NCBI GenBank assembly: GCA_963639765.1
Contig: CAVHXA010000100.1
Coordinates: 1-5,947, forward strand
Origin: CAVHXA01 sp963639765
Lineage (GTDB): Bacteria; Bacillota; Clostridia; Oscillospirales; Oscillospiraceae
Reading direction: 5' to 3'
DNA length: 5,947 nucleotides
Positions 5,500-5,947 of this stretch are shown piece by piece; position 1 is the first letter of the stretch; every line of letters begins with the position of its first letter. Position numbers and translations under genes: made by a program. The notes beneath the pieces were generated by a model. The model was not told where the DNA came from, did no database searches, and saw only the letters and a list, made by a program, of their open reading frames with translations.

Positions 5500-5947
5500 A
5501 TGTTTGAAATTTCACGTCGCCGTTTTTTGCAGCTTGCAGGGTTTTCTGCAACAATTTTTGCTCTGACAGGCTGCTCGCAAACAGAAAGCGGCAGTGCCTC
5601 TCTTCCGCAGCTGTCCGGCCGTTCGCTGGTAGTCTACTATTCCGCATCCGGCAACACCCGCCGTGTGGCGCAGGCCATCGCAGAGCGGCTGGGCGCAGAC
5701 ACCTTTGAAGTGACCCCCGTGCAGCCCTACACCTCTGCCGACCTGAACTGGACAGACCGTTCCAGCCGCGTGGTGCAGGAATATGAAGACGAAAGTCTGC
5801 GGGATATCCCGCTGACCAGCACCACCGTCCCCGATTGGGAGAACTATGAAAATGTGTTCATTGGTTACCCCATCTGGTGGGGCATCGCCGCATGGCCCAT
5901 GAGCAGCTTTGTTTCCGCCAACGATTTCTCCGGCAAAAATGTTGTTC
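5500..5947 (+). CDS. Second flavodoxin-domain Tat lipoprotein (3' partial)
   Basis: A second exported flavodoxin, cut by the window edge after 149 codons; by comparison with the first copy about 50 residues are missing. Residues 4-11 read ISRRRFLQ, a consensus twin-arginine motif, and the signal ends in a lipobox LTGC with Cys25. The linker (26-41) is short, against about 39 residues in the first copy. The flavodoxin domain begins near 42 with the phosphate loop YYSASGNTRRVA (46-57), DLNWTDRSSRV (81-91) and PIWWG (124-128). Aligned without gaps to the first copy, I count about 42 of 76 identical residues before VFIGY and 31 of 31 from there to the edge. It lies 16 bases after the carboxylesterase. 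Role as for the first copy: probable surface electron carrier, partner unknown. The terminal identical block may be gene conversion or an assembly artefact. Confidence 0.88.
   Translation, partial: MFEISRRRFLQLAGFSATIFALTGCSQTESGSASLPQLSGRSLVVYYSASGNTRRVAQAIAERLGADTFEVTPVQPYTSADLNWTDRSSRVVQEYEDESLRDIPLTSTTVPDWENYENVFIGYPIWWGIAAWPMSSFVSANDFSGKNVV
5854..5947 (+). repeat. Direct repeat, copy 2 (runs to the window edge)
   Basis: This matches 3665-3758 at 91 of 94 bases and is identical from 5893 to the last base. The repeat probably continues beyond the window, so its true length is unknown. Confidence 0.95.

Overview
The window is a densely coded, one-strand stretch (all genes +) from a fairly GC-rich bacterium. 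The codon use, AGGAGG-type ribosome binding sites and protein style suggest a gut Firmicute of the Oscillospirales (Faecalibacterium/Gemmiger-like). That placement is inference from general familiarity, because the window holds no marker gene. It appears to come from a draft assembly: the first gene lacks its 5' end, an 84-base N run interrupts the third gene, and the last base lies inside a sequence repeated earlier in the window.

Layout: (1) 1-1007, 3' part of an iron-containing alcohol dehydrogenase of the butanol dehydrogenase/YqhD type. (2) 1043-1888, a complete aldo/keto reductase. (3) 1961-3178, a secreted alpha/beta hydrolase resembling Alcaligenes esterase 713, with a Tat-like signal (RK variant) and the N gap. 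(4) 3230-3910, a flavodoxin-domain Tat lipoprotein. (5) 3933-5483, a type-B carboxylesterase with a Tat signal. (6) 5500-end, a second flavodoxin-domain Tat lipoprotein, cut by the window edge. Gaps between genes are 16 to 72 bases, with no convincing terminator or internal promoter, so one operon is plausible.

The notable feature is the run of four consecutive genes whose products all start with a K/E-I-S/T-R-R/K-x-F-L twin-arginine-type signal, alternating esterase - flavodoxin - esterase - flavodoxin, next to two cytoplasmic NAD(P)H oxidoreductases. A reasonable hypothesis is a cell-surface module in which esterases open ester substrates and membrane-anchored FMN flavodoxins carry electrons outside the membrane, while the dehydrogenase and reductase process alcohol or carbonyl products inside. 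The substrate and the electron partners cannot be read from the sequence. The two flavodoxin genes also share a nearly identical 94-base block with an abrupt boundary, which points to gene conversion or an assembly artefact at the window end. No RNA genes, mobile elements or CRISPR arrays were seen, and no stretch over 300 bases lacks a gene.
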